This document shows, piece by piece, positions 24,147 to 34,887 of a stretch of DNA of 64,000 nucleotides. Position 1 is the stretch's first letter; each line of letters starts with the position of its first letter. The position numbers were made by a program, and so were the translations under genes. The notes beneath the pieces are model-generated. The model saw only the letters and a list, made by a program, of their open reading frames with translations, was not told the DNA's origin and did no database searches. Source of the stretch: Bolinopsis microptera (lineage: Eukaryota; Ctenophora; Tentaculata; Lobata; Bolinopsidae); NCBI RefSeq assembly GCF_026151205.1, contig NC_087076.1, positions 2,503,902 through 2,567,901 of the forward strand, in the 5' to 3' direction.

Positions 24147-25214
24147 ATGAATAATCCAGAATATAGTCCTTCAAAAAAGCCCAAGTACAATGGATCACAG
24201 ACTACACATTTTACCAAATCCCGTTTCTTATTAGACTCTGCTACTGACCGCCAGAAATATAAACTTCCAGTCAAATCACTTGCATACAATCCTATCATGT
24301 TGGGAGAATTTTCATTGTCTAAGGACAGGATATTTTCTAATGGGGCCACAATACCAACTATTAAAGATGATGCAAAATTGCCAATCGATCTTAATGATGG
24401 ATTTGAAGACTGGTATGATTCATCAGAAATACCGACACTGGATGTTTTGTTCAAGTGGATATGTGATAACAACTTTGTTATTGATAATATAGGCCTTCTG
24501 ACATATCGTGGACTTTTGAAGAAAATAGCTGTGACAAAATATGATGTTTACAAAAACCATTGGTGTGTTAGATTAAGTAAGTTATATTCTACTGTCATAA
24601 TGGATGAGGTTGATACTGAGGAACAGAAAAGAAAGCGCCGCTCTGAGTCAGTGCAACAAAAGAAATTTCAGTACTATGGCCATAAATTTGAAAAGGAAAT
24701 TCTCGAGGTTGAAGATGATCAAAAAGAAAGTGATATTGTTGTGACGTCAAAAATTGGACAGTACAGATGTCTGTTAGCTGCTGAAGTTGATGGCAAAGAC
24801 AAAATGGGAAATATTGTTGAGATAAAAACACACCGCATAATGCTAAACGGTCATCACAAACAAGCTTTCGAGCGTAGTAAACTATTGAACACTTATCTAC
24901 AGTGCTATATTGCAGGTATCAGTCAAACTTGTTTTGGGTTCAGGGATCAGAGAGGGCATGTGACTCAAGTCAAGAACTATTCTCTTGATGAAATTGAGGA
25001 GCGTTGTGTGAAAGTGTGGAACAAAGATGCCATAATGCAATTTCTGAGTGAGGTCCTAAAGTGGGCCCTTAATCAGATAGAAACTGGAAAAGTGTATCAT
25101 CTGCTGTATTCTGGTGATAATCACATAACTCTGCAACAGGTTGAATATGTTAAGTATTTGCCGGATTGGTTTATTGATCATGCTAAAAAATCTCACGAGA
25201 ATAACAATTCTTAG
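24147..25214 (+). CDS. DXO: DXO/Rai1 family RNA 5'-end decapping and exoribonuclease
   Basis: A single exon of 355 aa; the first ATG is at 24147. The DXO/Rai1 catalytic motifs are all present: GHKFE (about 178-182), AAEVD (about 211-215) and VEIKTHR (about 224-230). The upstream LTYRGLLKKI block with YSTVIMDEVDT, and a later LLNTYLQCYIAGI stretch, match the family's RNA-binding core. DXO enzymes remove incomplete or non-canonical caps (for example unmethylated or NAD caps) from RNA and degrade it 5' to 3' using two metal ions. Length is close to the usual ~390 aa. It lies about 330 bp upstream of ATP23 on the same strand. An AG (24132-24134) 12 bp before the start could be a 5'UTR splice acceptor. 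Confidence 0.92.
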   Translation: MNNPEYSPSKKPKYNGSQTTHFTKSRFLLDSATDRQKYKLPVKSLAYNPIMLGEFSLSKDRIFSNGATIPTIKDDAKLPIDLNDGFEDWYDSSEIPTLDVLFKWICDNNFVIDNIGLLTYRGLLKKIAVTKYDVYKNHWCVRLSKLYSTVIMDEVDTEEQKRKRRSESVQQKKFQYYGHKFEKEILEVEDDQKESDIVVTSKIGQYRCLLAAEVDGKDKMGNIVEIKTHRIMLNGHHKQAFERSKLLNTYLQCYIAGISQTCFGFRDQRGHVTQVKNYSLDEIEERCVKVWNKDAIMQFLSEVLKWALNQIETGKVYHLLYSGDNHITLQQVEYVKYLPDWFIDHAKKSHENNNS

Positions 25215-25541
25215 TGCCATGCTCAAATCTTTGAATACATAGAGTTTGAATATAAAGGATGATATGTTCATATTTTGGATTCAGTATTCATTAATTAATC
25301 TAAATAACATTTGCCATCATTTGCAATTAATACTCGGGTGATGCACCTCTTAATTAGTAATTACCAAGGTTGTTGATGTAATGAAATTTCTAATGACATA
25401 TTACACAGTTTCCTTTTAACCAGTTCGTCATATTAAGAAGTTTCTCAATACAAATTCTTACACCTGTTAACATGAGTTTATGACCTTTTCATTGATATAC
25501 AAATTAGAAATCTCTATATCAGATCATTTTTAGAGATAGAT

Positions 25542-27333
25542 ATGACAAGGAATGACGTAATACACGAAAAAACAGTTGCTGCAGTGGACTCACCAGACCA
25601 TATTAATTGTGAAAGATGGAAGCTAGAGGCTGTCAGAAATAACAAGATTGTTAAAAACATTATATCAAAAATCGATAAAACGAAGAATTTCAAATTCGAA
25701 AATTCGTGTATTTCTTGTGAATTCTGTCCCAATTCAGGTTTGTTATAATCATAATTATCGAGAGCCTTACAAAGCAGCCCTGGAATAGTTTATAAATGAA
25801 AACATTTGTAAAAATAAAACGATATTTAATTTTCAGCTTACTGAGTTACGTTTACAAATCCATAATTATTAATTTTACAAGGTATTATTATTAGGTTTAA
25901 AAGGTGGTCTAACAAGTGATCCTGAGATATTACTGTGCGAGAATAGTCTCAAATCTGCCTCTGACGTTGAGACCGTTCTTAGTCATGAGCTGGTCCATTT
26001 TCTTGATCATCTTAATGTAAGTCAAAACTATATTTCAAGAAATGTACGTTTGATAGCATTTATAATTTCGTCCGGGCCAAAAATCGTAATTCTTTTTCAC
26101 TCAGCCTTAATCGACTTGTAACTTGGTAAGCTATTGTCCAATCAAATAATCCTCTGGAGAAGTTCTCGTAAAAATTAATAAGAAGGTTCAGTAAAACAAT
26201 TTACCCAATAGCTTAAAAGTAACTAAAAAATCGGTATTAGAGTGACAGACTGGGGGGGGGGGGGGGGGGGGGTAATGACTACTTTTGGGGACTTGGGGAA
26301 TTACGTCAACGATTTTACCCCGAGTCCCCATGATTTTTAGTCCCCATTAGTCCCCAAAAGTCTCCATTAGTCCCCATTTAGATGATTTTTAGTCCCCATT
26401 AGTCCCCAAAAGTCTCCATTAGTCCCCATTTAGATTTATCCTACTCTTATCTTGGACAAAACATCTCGATCGTATCGTTATTAAACTAACTTGAAAACCA
26501 TAAATAACTGTCAAAAATTCTGGGGACTTATGGGGACAAATGGTGAATTACGTCAACGAGTTGACCTCTAGTCCCCACGATTTTTAGTCCCCATTAGTCC
26601 CCAAAAGTCTCCATTGGTAGTCATTACCCCCCCCCCCCCCCCCCCCCCCGGGGGGGTTAATGACTACTTTTGGGGACTTGGGGAATTACGTCAACGATTT
26701 TACCCCGAGTCCCCATGATTTTTAGTCCCCATTAGTCCCCAAAAGTCTCCATTAGTCCCCATTTAGATAATTTTTAGTCCCCATTAGTCCCCAAAAGTCT
26801 CCATTAGTCCCCATTTAGATTTATCCTACTCTTATCTTGGACAAAACATCTCGATCGTATCGTTATTAAACTAACTTGAAAACCATAAATAACTGTCAAA
26901 AATTCTGGGGACTTATGGGGACAAATGGTGAATTAAGTCAACGAGTTGACCTCTAGTCCCCACGATTTTTAGTCCCCATTAGTCCCCAAAAGTCTCCATT
27001 GGTAGTCATTACCCCCCCCCCGACAGACTTAACCAAAATTGAAAAACCATTTTTTTTTCTTTTCAGAATACAGATTGGACAGATATCAAGGCCCTGGCAC
27101 GTTCAGAGATCCGTGCTGCTAAATACAGTCTAGAATGTCACAACCAATATGGTGCTCAACTTTGGGAGGGAAATCAAGAACATCCCCAGCTGTGCAGTAT
27201 ATCACAGAGATTTAAGCAATGTGTAAGAGACAGAGCCACTGACTCAGTCAGACTTGTCACCAATGTTGGGTCCTTTAAAGCTCGATCTATTGTTGATGAA
27301 GTTTTTGAGAAATCATACAGTGAGGAATTGTGA
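25542..27333 (+). CDS. ATP23: ATP23 mitochondrial inner-membrane protease homologue
   Basis: Exons 25542-25737, 25895-26016 and 27067-27333 join in frame (phases 1 and 0) to 194 aa. The protein shows the cysteine-rich N-terminal part (CISCEFC), the zinc-metalloprotease motif HELVH (about 96-100) followed by FLDH, then EIRAA and QCVRDRATDSVRLV, which are diagnostic for ATP23 (also called XRCC6BP1/KUB3). The family processes the mitochondrial ATP synthase subunit 6 and aids its assembly in yeast. The protein stops right after VDEVFEKSYSEEL and lacks the basic, aromatic tail found in vertebrate members. The first donor reads GTTTGT. Intron 2 hosts a poly-G-ended mobile element (26252-27021). Confidence 0.92.
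26252..27021. mobile_element. Tandem pair of elements with poly-G / poly-C terminal inverted repeats, one 8-bp target duplication
   Basis: The left unit is 26252-26649 (21 G at the start, 23 C at the end). The right unit is 26650-27021 (7 G at the start, 10 C at the end). Each begins with poly-G plus TAATGACTAC and ends with GTAGTCATTA plus poly-C, so the homopolymer is part of the inverted terminus. Bodies are nearly identical and rich in 'tccccattagtccccaaaag' repeats. The pair is flanked by GACAGACT at 26244-26251 and 27022-27029, a perfect 8-bp duplication, so it seems to have inserted, or duplicated, as a unit. No ORF is present. Confidence 0.88.
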
Positions 27334-27974
27334 AGATTTTATTAGTTGATTTGTGGATTGTAAAATAGTGGACTATAACTGATACAGAGACATAACAAAA
27401 AATTCTCAAAGAAATATTAATGTCTTGGAGTTAGCTCGAGTAATCCAGTTGCCAACTTTATTCCTTTGTTAACGTGTAAAATGATTGGAATTGTACTGAC
27501 CGTACAAAGGGTCTCTTTAACTACTGGGAATTTTAATTAACTCACATTTCATCTCAGTTTGAACTTTTAGTTGCAGATTTCACCACAAACCTTTATCCAC
27601 CTTTCAAAATCGTTTTACCACCAAGCATGGACTTTTGATTGATCACAACAAATATCGCCTCAGGATGTTATATTTCTAATTATTTTGTAAATACTGTATA
27701 AAAATAAATTTTAGATAAGTATTGAGCCTATTTCAAATTAAGAACTTACTAGCCCAGAGTTAGATTTATTAAACTAGTGTAATGAAAATCTATTAGATTT
27801 TAAATTGTGTAACTACCCAAACTTTGTTCATAACTGATAATTAAAATGTATGTTTAATCCCCATATAAATTTCTTAGAAGTTTTAATATTGTGGCAATCG
27901 GTGTCTGAATATTACAATGTCTCGTGATATTATTTTGAAATTAAGATAGACTATAATAAATAATTCCTTATAGA

Positions 27975-30900
27975 ATGTCGAGCCCTGGAGGGGAGCAACA
28001 GCGCTACTTCTGTCATCAATGTAACACAACGTGTATCCCGCAACCTCCTGAGTTCCTATGTCCTTCATGCAATGAAGGATTCATTGAGCCAGTAGTAACA
28101 CCTCCGCCACTATCTAGACCTCCTATGGGAATGTTCCCTAGACTTCCAGTGAGTTTACAAAATTTCATCAATCTAGACTTTCAATCTAGACTTTCAAACT
28201 TAATCCTATCTTCACCTCACAAAGATTCATTAGAGAAGATATGTATTGTAACTTATTTCTTATTTATTGTAACCCGTCACAGGAGGATATAGAAATGGGA
28301 GCAGTAGGTGGAAATGCTGATCTGGGTCTCAGGACCTCAATAGATACGTTTAGCAGAGGTCACATGCAACGTCACATGGAGGCGCTTCATCTCAACGACT
28401 TGCGGTCCTTGTTTCAGGGTTTCACTCCTCCTGCCACATCTGCTTCAGGTTTACTATTACTCTAAATTTATTAATTAAACTTAGAAACTGATATCAATTA
28501 ATAACGTAACTGCACCTGCAACCTTACAACCAATTCTTTTTCATCCTGCTATATTTTCTATTTAAGAATAATTTGACAGGTGAGAGAATGAGAGTTTCCC
28601 CGCCAACTTTAAGCAGTGGCTCCAACTCTAGTTCCTCTAACAGTGGGGCCACCCCTAACAGTGGCACCCTGCCCACTAGTGGCACCATGCCCACAAGTGG
28701 CACCATGCCTAGCAGTGGCACAGTGCCTAGCAGTGGCCCAACACCAATTAGGGTTGGAGGACATTCTCATCGTATCCATACATCCAATGTTAGTCCCCAT
28801 TCAGCGGGTGTGCCACCTCCTGAACTCTTCCCGGTAAGAACACTGTTTCGTTAGACTTTCTAAATTTTATCAAATAACGGAGTAGTTCGCTGTTTATTAG
28901 TCTCATGATTGAAATACTGATATCTGGATATTATCCGGTTGGAAGAGACAAGGACAAGTGAAACAAGGAAGTTAGGAGTAAGGGCAAATTTTCGGCGTCA
29001 ACGCCATCTTCAGGCTAAAATTGTTATAAATGTTAGTATATAATAAATGCTTCTATACTAGTTAAAATGCTAAATTAAAATTACACACACTGAATACAGG
29101 TTACATCAAATGGTATTGTACATTACATTGAAAATAGTGATGTACACACGTTTTACACTCTGTCCAAGTACATAATATCTACTGAACAGCAGGGTCGTGT
29201 GCTATTTGTTTAAATTTGTCTTTGAATATGTTGTAAAAGAAATCCCTTAAGCTTCTCGCACTCTTCTTTGTTATTGATACTAGGTTTAAATAAATTAATG
29301 TAGTAAGCTTCTGTCACTTTACGTTTAATGGTGCTATATAAGTTAATTTCTAAAATATCGAAGGAAATATCTGGTTCTATGTTATCGTGAAACTCTGAAT
29401 AATGAGCAGCCAACGCATTATCAGGATAGGTTAAAGGCCTGTTGACTGCTCTTCGATGCTCTGAAAATCTATCGTGTGCTGTTCTACTCGTTTCCCCTAT
29501 ATATAGCTCTTGACATAATTTACACGTAACTTTGTATATGACACATTTTGGTTTGCAGTCGTGATTTGTTGTGATGAGTGGACATATGATACAGTTTGGT
29601 ATGGTGCAGTGTGGTTTGTCGTGTGGTCGTGATGAACATAAGATCTCTGAGAGTTGTGGTGTGAATATGAATTTGAAGCAGAAAAAGAATATCACACTGC
29701 ACGCCAACAGCCACCACAATGAGGGAACTAAAGTAGCAACCATCAAGAACTTCTACAAAACGGCTGCTTTTTGCTCATCAACACCAGAGTATAAAGAAGA
29801 GTCCATGAAGATAGTAGACAACTTGTTGGTCAACAACGGTTACCAAGACCCACGACGTATAAACAAAACAGGACGACTTCACCCTCTCTCACCTACAACA
29901 CGTCATAACCCTTCATCATCAAACATACAAGATACCGACCACGTAACATGCACTCTACCATTCATCAACGAGCCATTTTCCAAAGAAGTCACTCAATTTG
30001 CCCTCTCACACAACTTACCGGTCAAATTCATATTCACACCAGGTAAGAAACTCTCAGAGATCTTATGTTCATCACGACCACACGACAAACCACACTGCAC
30101 CATACCAAACTGTATCATATGTCCACTCATCACAACAAATCACGACTGCAAACCAAAATGTGTCATATACAAAGTTACGTGTAAATTATGTCAAGAGCTA
30201 TATATAGGGGAAACGAGTAGAACAGCACAAGATAGATTTTCAGAGCATCGAAGAGCAGTCAACAGGCCTTTAACCTATCCTGATAATGCGTTGGCTGCTC
30301 ATTATTCAGAGTTTCACGATAACATAGAACCAGATATTTCCTTCGATATTTTAGAAATTAACTTATATAGCACCATTAAACGTAAAGTGACAGAAGCTTA
30401 CTACATTAATTTATTTAAACCTAGTATCAATAACAAAGAAGAGTGCGAGAAGCTTAAGGGATTTCTTTTACAACATATTCAAAGACAAATTTAAACAAAT
30501 AGCACACGACCCTGCTGTTCAGTAGATATTATGTACTTGGACAGAGTGTAAAACGTGTGTACATCACTATTTTCAATGTAATGTACAATACCATTTGATG
30601 TAACCTGTATTCAGTGTGTGTAATTTTAATTTAGCATTTTAACTAGTATAGAAGCATTTATTATATACTAACATTTATAACAATTTTAGCCTGAAGATGG
30701 CGTTGACGCCGAAAATTTGCCCTTACTCCTAACTTCCTTGTTTCACTTGTCCTTGTCTCTTCCAACCGGATAATATCCAGATATCAGTATTTCTAAATTT
30801 TACATTAATTGAATCCAAGTATTGTAGACGCCTTAGACAATCTTGATATTGCAACTGTGCTTTTGTAGAGTTATATGTTCAACTAAATCAGTAATTTTCC

Positions 30901-31581
30901 GATTACTTCTCGATACTTCAAAATATTACCCAATTACATAAAATTATCTAAAAGAGATATTTTTATAAGGGAATGGGACCTGGCGGAACCAGCAGATTCA
31001 GGTTTGTACTAGGGGATAGTCTGAACGCTGACGGGAACACAGACGTCCCTACACTGTTCAGTATGATAATGTCCGGGCTGAGTGGAGATCCACAGCCTAT
31101 GGTTGGTAATCCTGGTGACTATGCATGGGGACCAACTGGGCTTGACAATATCATCTCTCAACTGATCGGACAACTAGATGGGTCCGGGCCACCCCCTGCA
31201 CAGGAGCAAACCATTGACTCACTGCCTGAGGTGTATGTACCCAAAAAACACATAGAAAATAAGCTTGACTGTACAGTGTGTCAGGAATATTTTACTGAGG
31301 ATATGAAGGTCAAAGAGCTACCATGTAACCATTACTTCCACATTGACTGTATAGTACCGTGGTTGAAGCTCCACAATTCTTGTCCCATCTGCCGAATCTC
31401 AATAGACGGACAGCAGGATGCCTCCATGGAGGACGTTTCCATGGTGAACCTGTCTGGGGAGGGAGACAGTCTGCCTGATCTGGAGGACCATTCTGCTAAC
31501 TCTGCGGCGGAGACGAATCAGCCGACACCTCCTCTACCCACCAGTCAATCTCAAACTATACACGAGGATGATTTGGACTGA
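27975..31581 (+). CDS. RNF126: RING-H2 E3 ubiquitin ligase of the RNF115/RNF126 family
   Basis: Exons 27975-28148, 28283-28448, 28580-28833 and 30970-31581 join in frame (phases 0, 1, 0) to 401 aa. The N-terminus carries the family's C-x2-C zinc ribbon (Cys13, 16, 29, 32: FCHQC and FLCPSC), used to bind BAG6 and ubiquitin in mammals. The middle has a Ser/Gly/Thr/Pro repeat (SGTMPTSGTMPSSG). The RING-H2 finger is at about 299-340 (CTVC, LPCNHYFH, SCPICR). The C-terminus is acidic. RNF115 and RNF126 form one clade here; I cannot separate them. Intron 2 uses a GTTTAC donor. Intron 3 contains the Penelope-like insertion. Confidence 0.92.
28990..29013 (-). ncRNA. Hammerhead-ribozyme-like core, left arm
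   Basis: The minus strand reads CTGAAGA, then a GGCG/CGCC stem with a TTGA loop, then GAAA: the conserved core of a hammerhead (CUGANGA, helix II, GAAA). Hammerhead motifs are known from Penelope-like elements. The cleavage side (stem III and the UH site) is not convincing here. Confidence 0.5.
29210..29676 (-). pseudogene. Penelope-like GIY-YIG endonuclease fragment, inverted copy
   Basis: The minus frame encodes the same C-terminal endonuclease as the plus copy (CTIPNCIICPL, KCVIYKVTCKLC, ELYIGETSRTA), but its N-terminal side runs into unrelated sequence at the palindrome edge. Only residue-level differences (for example AHD for AQD) and a small change at the start separate the copies. Confidence 0.8.
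29677..30494 (+). pseudogene. Penelope-like element, C-terminal region with GIY-YIG endonuclease, 5'-truncated
   Basis: The open frame (which extends back to 29571 only through the inverted arm) covers a linker after the missing reverse transcriptase and then the endonuclease. It shows Cys-rich CTIPNCIICPL, CKPKCVIYKVTCKLC and the GIY-YIG core ELYIGETSRTAQDRFSEHRR, followed by KRKVTEAYYINLFKPSINNK with the conserved Glu. The stop is at 30492-30494. The CCHH-type cysteines before GIY-YIG are typical of Penelope-like endonucleases. With no reverse transcriptase it cannot move itself. Confidence 0.85.
30691..30714 (+). ncRNA. Hammerhead-ribozyme-like core, right arm
   Basis: CTGAAGA-TGGCGTTGACGCC-GAAA, identical to the left-arm core in inverted orientation and about 200 bp past the endonuclease stop. 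Same caveat: the cleavage-site strand is not resolved by eye. Confidence 0.5.
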
Positions 31582-31717
31582 AATTGTGCAAAATAGAGAA
31601 AGTTTTGATGAGTGTGGATATAAAGATCAGAATTTTGTACAGAGAAAGAATCGTAAAAAATTCCGAAATTTGTAAATTTGATGGGATCTCGTAAGGCCGA
31701 GCGTGAGTTTTTAACAT

Positions 31718-31920
31718 AGTAGTGTTTAGTAGGAGGCATCACGGCTCTCACCATTCCACGTTTCGGCACTCATTGGCTTTTCACTAAGATTATTAAAATA
31801 TTTGTAAAAGGCCAATGAGTGCCGAAACGTTCATTATTTTCATATACACACATAGTTTCACCAGTTATTTCCTACGTTTTACTTTGTCGAGAGCCGTGAT
31901 GCCTCCTACTAAACACTACT
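31718..31920. mobile_element. 203-bp foldback element with perfect 32-bp terminal inverted repeats
   Basis: The arm 31718-31749 (starting AGTAGTGTTTAGTAGGAGGC) is repeated inverted at 31889-31920. A second inner stem (GTTTCGGCACTCATTGGC against GCCAATGAGTGCCGAAAC) strengthens the hairpin. It lies about 135 bp after the RING ligase stop, probably in the 3'UTR. No target duplication is evident. Confidence 0.75.
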
Positions 31921-32611
31921 CAATTTGAGGGGGAAAACTGAGCCGTAAAATGTAATTCAAAGATACTGTAATTGTATTTGCAGTCAGTACCTTGTATATT
32001 CTGAAAAGTTTGCCAAAAATATAAAGACAGTTACTATTAAGTTTCCAACTTTTTCGTCGCCCGAACGAGGACAAAACTTTTTGCGCAATTTTTGTGATCA
32101 AATTGATTTATAATTTTTTGGTATCGAACTTTTTGGGGTTGAGGTAATATAATCCGCCCTCCTGCGGCATTTTAAAGCAACATATTTGTATCCATCCTAA
32201 TTCACGTTTCGCTGATTAAGAGTTTTCGAATCATGTTTTACTAACCACATTTATTAACAAAATATTTTACCAGACCCTCTCCGAGTTAAAGAGCGAATTT
32301 GCTACAATTTTGTATATGGCACGTTTTATGATAAAATTAGTTAATTAGATGAATTTTGTTACGTACCGCCTCAGCTAGTTGTATCATTTTCTTGGTTTTT
32401 GTTGTGCAATTTAAGGAATATAACAATCGGTCACATTAACAATTCAACTTATTGGAAGGCGCGACGCCGTGTACGCTGATATCATAACATTCTTAGAACG
32501 CGCGTTCCTCTTAACAGAAATCTGGATTTTACATGAACGTTCTTAAATATCAGTCAGGTTTCCACGCTAGTTTTACTTAAACTGACTCATCACATAACAT
32601 TTAGGGTTAGG

Positions 32612-34387
32612 ATGTGCGGGAGATTAATATGCGTACTGGAGGGGCATAATTTAACAGTGAGGTGCCAGTTTCGGGATAGCGCAGGAAATGTAAGTACATT
32701 TACTGGACAGTTTCAAACATAGCTTAATCACAGAACTCAGTGGAATTTCAAAAGATGTTAAATAGACCTTAAGCTATACGCCGAGTCTAACTCTGAGATA
32801 ACAACCCAGATGATGAGACCAGAGTGGGAAGGTAGCTATCACACACCCGGGTACAATCTACCTCCAACCTCTCAGATACCGGTTCTGTTTGGAAAGATGG
32901 GAGAACGGAAATTTAGGTGAGAAATTTATATCTTCAACACATTATAACTTGTGTGGTAATATATGAGCCTATAAGCAACTTGCAAACTTGTAAAACTAGA
33001 AGTTATTAACCATGGATGTCAGGTCAATGAGATGGGGTTTGGTGCCCTCTAGTCACACCAAGTCGATCAAAGACTTCAAATTGTCCACGCACAACTGCCG
33101 GGCTGAGAACTTGCTAGAATCACAAATCTACTCTAAAGCTTTCTTTAAAGGACAGCGCTGTGTGATACCAGCTGACGGTTTTTACGAATGGAGTTCCACT
33201 AAAGGAGCGGAGAAAATACCCTACTTTGTCCACAGGAAAAATTCAGATGAAAGCGGGGAGAGAAATGTTAGTTTGAGGGACTAGAATAATTAATTGGTAT
33301 TATTATTTATATTTAACTCATAATATTTAACGTTACCACCGCGTGGTCTGCAGTGTTACTTTTTAGATAATAAATAATTGTTTTATGTGAATGTTTCATG
33401 AACGTCTTGCAATTCTAGCGTTGAAAATTTGAAACGTTTCAGCTCCTAATGATGGCAGGTCTATATGACAAATGTCGACTGAATAACGAGGATTGTATAC
33501 TATACTCCGCTAGTGTCATCACAGTCAGTGCCTCAGCACCAATGAGCTGGTTACACCATCGCATGCCTGTGGGTATTCATTGTACATTAACTGAGCTAAA
33601 ATCTCTCCTTTTCTTTAATGGAAATAGAATATCAGGTAAATTTCATCTATTAAGTACATTTATCTGCAGGCGCTATTGGAGACGGAAGAAGAAGTAAAGA
33701 AGTGGTTACACACAGGAACGCTTAAGGCGAAGGAAACGCTACCTCTTCTTTCGTCCCGACTATGCATTGACCTCTATCCAGTAAGCAAGGTGGTCAATAG
33801 TGTGTCAACGAATGGACCTCACTGCATCCAGAAAACAGGTTAGATTCAAGATGATTCATAATAGGGGGGGGGGGGGGGGGGGGGGTTGGGGGATAACTAG
33901 TGATAAAATAAGCTTTCCAATCATCCATTCATGACTTTTTCAGAGTTAACATATTTAAAAAATAGTTCATGTTAAGAAGTGAACAGTGGATATATCTGTT
34001 AAAATAAGTAATACGTGAATATCTTTTATTACAAGTTTATTGGTTTAAGTCGTTAATTAAGACACCATTCCATAACGCATTGAAATCTGAAAGTTCTTTA
34101 AGCTCGAAATAAATTTCGCTAGGACTGGTAAACCAACATATTACTCTATTCGCAATTTTCACCATAAAACTAAAACTGAGCCACTGGTAAAAACTAAAAT
34201 TATAAACTGAAACGTTATGAAGTGAGCTTGAAAGTTTATTTCACTGTGCATTTCAGAGCCACCTAAGAAAAGGAAGTCGAACACTCTGGACAATTTCTTC
34301 AACAAGAAAGCTAAGACATCCCCCGACCCAGTCTCTGATGATATGATAAAGAAGGAGGATGACCGGGCAGGCACCTCAAATAAGTAA
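32612..34387 (+). CDS. HMCES: HMCES, SRAP-domain abasic-site crosslinking protein
   Basis: Six exons join in frame: 32612-32689, 32774-32916, 33023-33266, 33443-33568, 33670-33838 and 34257-34387 (296 aa). Translation starts MCGR, so Cys2, which forms the covalent bond with abasic sites after Met removal, is in place. The other SRAP active-site residues are present: Asn98 (THNCR), Glu129 (GFYEW) and His193/194 (HHRMP). SMRWGLVPS and RCVIPADGFYEW match the family core. The tail has a basic stretch (PPKKRKSN) and TLDNFF, which resembles a PCNA-binding PIP box lacking its first Gln. HMCES shields abasic sites in single-stranded DNA at replication forks. Donors GTTAGT and GTGGGT are unusual. It sits 500 bp before INTS11. 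Confidence 0.95.
33864..33885. repeat. 22-G homopolymer in HMCES intron 5
   Basis: An uninterrupted run of 22 G followed by TTGGGGG. I see no matching poly-C end or inverted repeat nearby, so it is either a solitary tract or the remnant of a poly-G-ended element. Confidence 0.85.
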
Positions 34388-34887
34388 AACAATAAACATA
34401 TTGAGCCAAGATATCGAATAATGCTTATCGAAACCTCCAAAGAAAGGTCTCAGAAGTTTTTAATAGTTATCAGATTGATATATTGCTTTCGTTTACGGAA
34501 GGGCAGTTTTTATTTAACATATTTTCAATCGATCACAATTTAATGCCCGTATTTTAATTGTTTTTAATTTGAAGTGGTCGGACGTCAAATTAAAATGACG
34601 TTTGTACATCTTTTTTATTCTAAATTAAAATCTAATAACGTTATTTTATCTACATTTCACACGAATATAATCAATTAATTATTCAATTTTAATTTTATCA
34701 GTTTTTACAAGATTGCTTGTTTCATTATAGAGCGAACTCCTCGAGTAAATAATAAATATATTCATGCACAGATTTGATTTCTCTCACAAAAGGTTTCCTA
34801 TTCATATTCTTATCTTTCCTGTTTATAAGCTATAACCCGGATTATTCCAACAATTGTTTAAAATTACACTCAACTTCTCAGCATCAC

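Larger units (their letters stand above)
28870..30793. mobile_element. Penelope-like retroelement fragments in inverted (head-to-head) arrangement
   Basis: Arms 28911-29676 and 30022-30793 are nearly identical inverted copies of about 770 bp. Each holds the GIY-YIG endonuclease coding end of a Penelope-like element, with the outer end carrying a hammerhead-like core. The unique middle (29677-30021) continues the right-hand copy upstream. TTTCTAAATTTTA occurs at 28857-28869 and 30790-30802 and may be the target duplication, although 41 bp separate the left one from the palindrome. The reverse transcriptase region is missing. The insertion lies in intron 3 of the RING ligase gene. Confidence 0.85.

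Noticed and set aside
26252-27021. CRISPR-like array (regular tccccattagtcc repeats)
   Set aside because: Repeats are internal parts of a poly-G-ended eukaryotic element, without unique spacers.
34774-34887. N-terminal extension of INTS11 ([16 protein letters not shown] ...)
   Set aside because: Hydrophobic, AT-rich and absent from the family; the internal Met at 34888 fits the conserved start.
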